Assembly: GCA_964636575.1 (NCBI GenBank)
Contig: CAZWSE010000018.1
Location: forward strand, 1-40,852
Direction: 5' to 3'
Source of the DNA: CAZWSE01 sp964636575
GTDB lineage: Bacteria > Pseudomonadota > Alphaproteobacteria > Rhodobacterales > Rhodobacteraceae
Length of the DNA: 40,852 bases
Both the position numbers and the translations under genes were made by a program. Numbering within the stretch: position 1 is the stretch's first letter; each line of letters starts with the position of its first letter. Positions 39,980 to 40,852 of this stretch are shown piece after piece. The notes beneath the pieces were generated by a model. It was not told the DNA's origin and made no database searches. It saw nothing but the letters and a program-made list of their open reading frames with translations.

Positions 39980-40852
39980 ATGAGTAAGACTGAAAAGAAG
40001 TTCCTCGACGCTATAGGGTCCATCGTGGGTACTCCCGCTGGGCAAGAAGCGGCGATGTATGGTCCGATCCGAGACTTGTTTTGCGATGTTTTGGGGTATC
40101 CCAAGCCAAAGGTACACATCGACATAGCCGGGGAGGCAGGCAGGCCAGACGTTACATGCCGCGCGCCCAGTGGGCTTGCAGATGCCAAGGGCAACGACAT
40201 TGATATTGATTGGATCGTCGTTGAGGCAAAGGATGAACACGGCGCTTTCTCGAACGAAACCAAGCGCGAAGTGATCTTTTCGGAGAAGTCGAAGTACATT
40301 ACCCCTGACACTGCTTGGTTCGTGATGGTTGAACCAAACGCAATCATTGCCCGCCCCACAATGGCGGACTACTCAATCTCCGCAAATGACTTGATCTTTG
40401 AGACAGACGGGTCGCAGTCTCTGGACGACTTTATCACTCTGTTTTCGCGGATGAAGTTTGACCAAGCGGGTGTGCCGGAACGCTTGAAATCTTTCAGGGA
40501 CGGCGATGTGAGCCTAATCGCGACTGATAAGCTTATCTGCGATGACAGTGCATCCAAACGTATTCAGAACAAGACCAAACTCGCCCGCCGTCACTTCTAC
40601 ACTGCTTTGCGAATAACAACTCAAGCCTTGCAGGAAAGTACATTGGCTGCACTCAAGGAACTAGCACCGGAGATAAAAGCGATCCGGCAAGAGGTTGCGG
40701 ATTTTGAGGAAACCTATGGTCCTTCCGTGTTTGATCCTTACACGCTCAGAGTTTCTGCCAGCCCAGCTTCATACGAGCTTGCCAAGACGTATCCAAGTGA
40801 ACCGCCCCTTGTTTGCCGGAGACCCAGGAGTAAGGATACTGGGTTATGGAAA
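39980..40852 (+). CDS. PD-(D/E)xK nuclease-like N-terminal domain of a large protein (partial)
   Basis: A frame open from an ATG at 39980 to the last base, 291 codons with no stop, so the C-terminal part is missing. The N-terminus YGPIRDLFCDVLGY, then GRPDVT (Pro56-Asp57) and, 25 residues on, DWIVVEAKD (Glu82, Lys84), form a PD-(D/E)xK nuclease signature similar to the Mrr-like nuclease heads of type IIG/ISP restriction enzymes. From about 210-245 there is a helical, possibly coiled segment. Later residues show no further domain I know. Codons such as ATA, CTA, AGA and AGG, which are scarce in neighbouring genes, are used here, consistent with horizontal transfer. Only a weak ribosome site (GGGAAAAGTGGG) precedes the start. 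The assignment to a restriction or defence enzyme is inference. Confidence 0.6.
   Translation, partial: MSKTEKKFLDAIGSIVGTPAGQEAAMYGPIRDLFCDVLGYPKPKVHIDIAGEAGRPDVTCRAPSGLADAKGNDIDIDWIVVEAKDEHGAFSNETKREVIFSEKSKYITPDTAWFVMVEPNAIIARPTMADYSISANDLIFETDGSQSLDDFITLFSRMKFDQAGVPERLKSFRDGDVSLIATDKLICDDSASKRIQNKTKLARRHFYTALRITTQALQESTLAALKELAPEIKAIRQEVADFEETYGPSVFDPYTLRVSASPASYELAKTYPSEPPLVCRRPRSKDTGLWK

Noticed and set aside
1..40852. CRISPR arrays, complete tRNA or rRNA genes, insertion sequences and integrase genes
   Set aside because: No regular repeat-spacer pattern, no full cloverleaf, no transposase or recombinase signature was found on reading the window.

Overview
The window looks like a chromosomal segment of an alphaproteobacterium of the family Rhodobacteraceae (Roseobacter group). 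This rests on gene order and protein families recognised by eye, not on a database search. Typical are the tldD/ctaC-ctaB-ctaG-ctaE-SURF1-thrC-M16 block, the lysC-ptsP pair, an apt gene in one operon with mtnP, and abundant small secreted or Rhodobacteraceae-type families (DUF2927, DUF1178, DUF1007). Genes are tightly packed. Many start codons overlap the preceding stop by 1 to 16 bases, and several of these are GTG or TTG. Two runs of exactly 100 N (7610-7709 and 12686-12785) are scaffolding gaps of unknown true size.

Layout, left to right. At 0-4 kb there is a polysaccharide deacetylase-like protein coupled to a GNAT acetyltransferase, then phosphatidylserine decarboxylase (psd), which converges with tldD. 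At 4-12.7 kb lies the cytochrome c oxidase block: subunit II, heme O synthase, a 55-residue membrane protein, the Cox11 copper chaperone and subunit III. After a gap come a sulfotransferase, SURF1, threonine synthase, an M16 zinc peptidase and a RimJ-like acetyltransferase cut by the second gap. Subunit I is not in the window. At 12.8-18.5 kb are a small basic secreted protein, an exported metallo-beta-lactamase-fold protein, an FAD-linked oxidase, and a minus-strand operon mtnP-DUF2927-lysE-apt. In that operon MtnP releases adenine from methylthioadenosine and Apt recaptures it as AMP. At 18.7-28.3 kb are a SulP transporter, a NicO metal transporter with its DUF1007 partner, a flavin reductase-like protein, a GNAT protein, an EcsC-family protein, the molybdate transporter modABC, a Nudix hydrolase, a DUF1178 protein and a short-chain dehydrogenase. 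At 28.4-32 kb are aspartokinase and the nitrogen-PTS enzyme I (PtsP).

At 32-36.9 kb a four-gene operon encodes a Rieske oxygenase, a DHDPS-family lyase, an aldehyde dehydrogenase and a flavin amine-oxidase-like enzyme. Its genes are coupled by overlapping starts and it is preceded by two dyad repeats. It reads as a complete catabolic route whose substrate I cannot name, and it is the best candidate here for an undescribed pathway. At 37-39.4 kb a YeeE/YedE sulfur transporter, a CcdA-type membrane thiol carrier and a thioredoxin with a Tat-like signal form a probable sulfur import and periplasmic reduction module.

The last 1.4 kb differs from the rest. A strong terminator is followed by 17 bases that match, from memory, the 3' end of tRNA-Cys. 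Then come about 450 bases without a gene, and a truncated gene with rarer codons that encodes a PD-(D/E)xK nuclease-like domain. This looks like the edge of an integrated island, possibly a restriction or defence island, continuing beyond the window.
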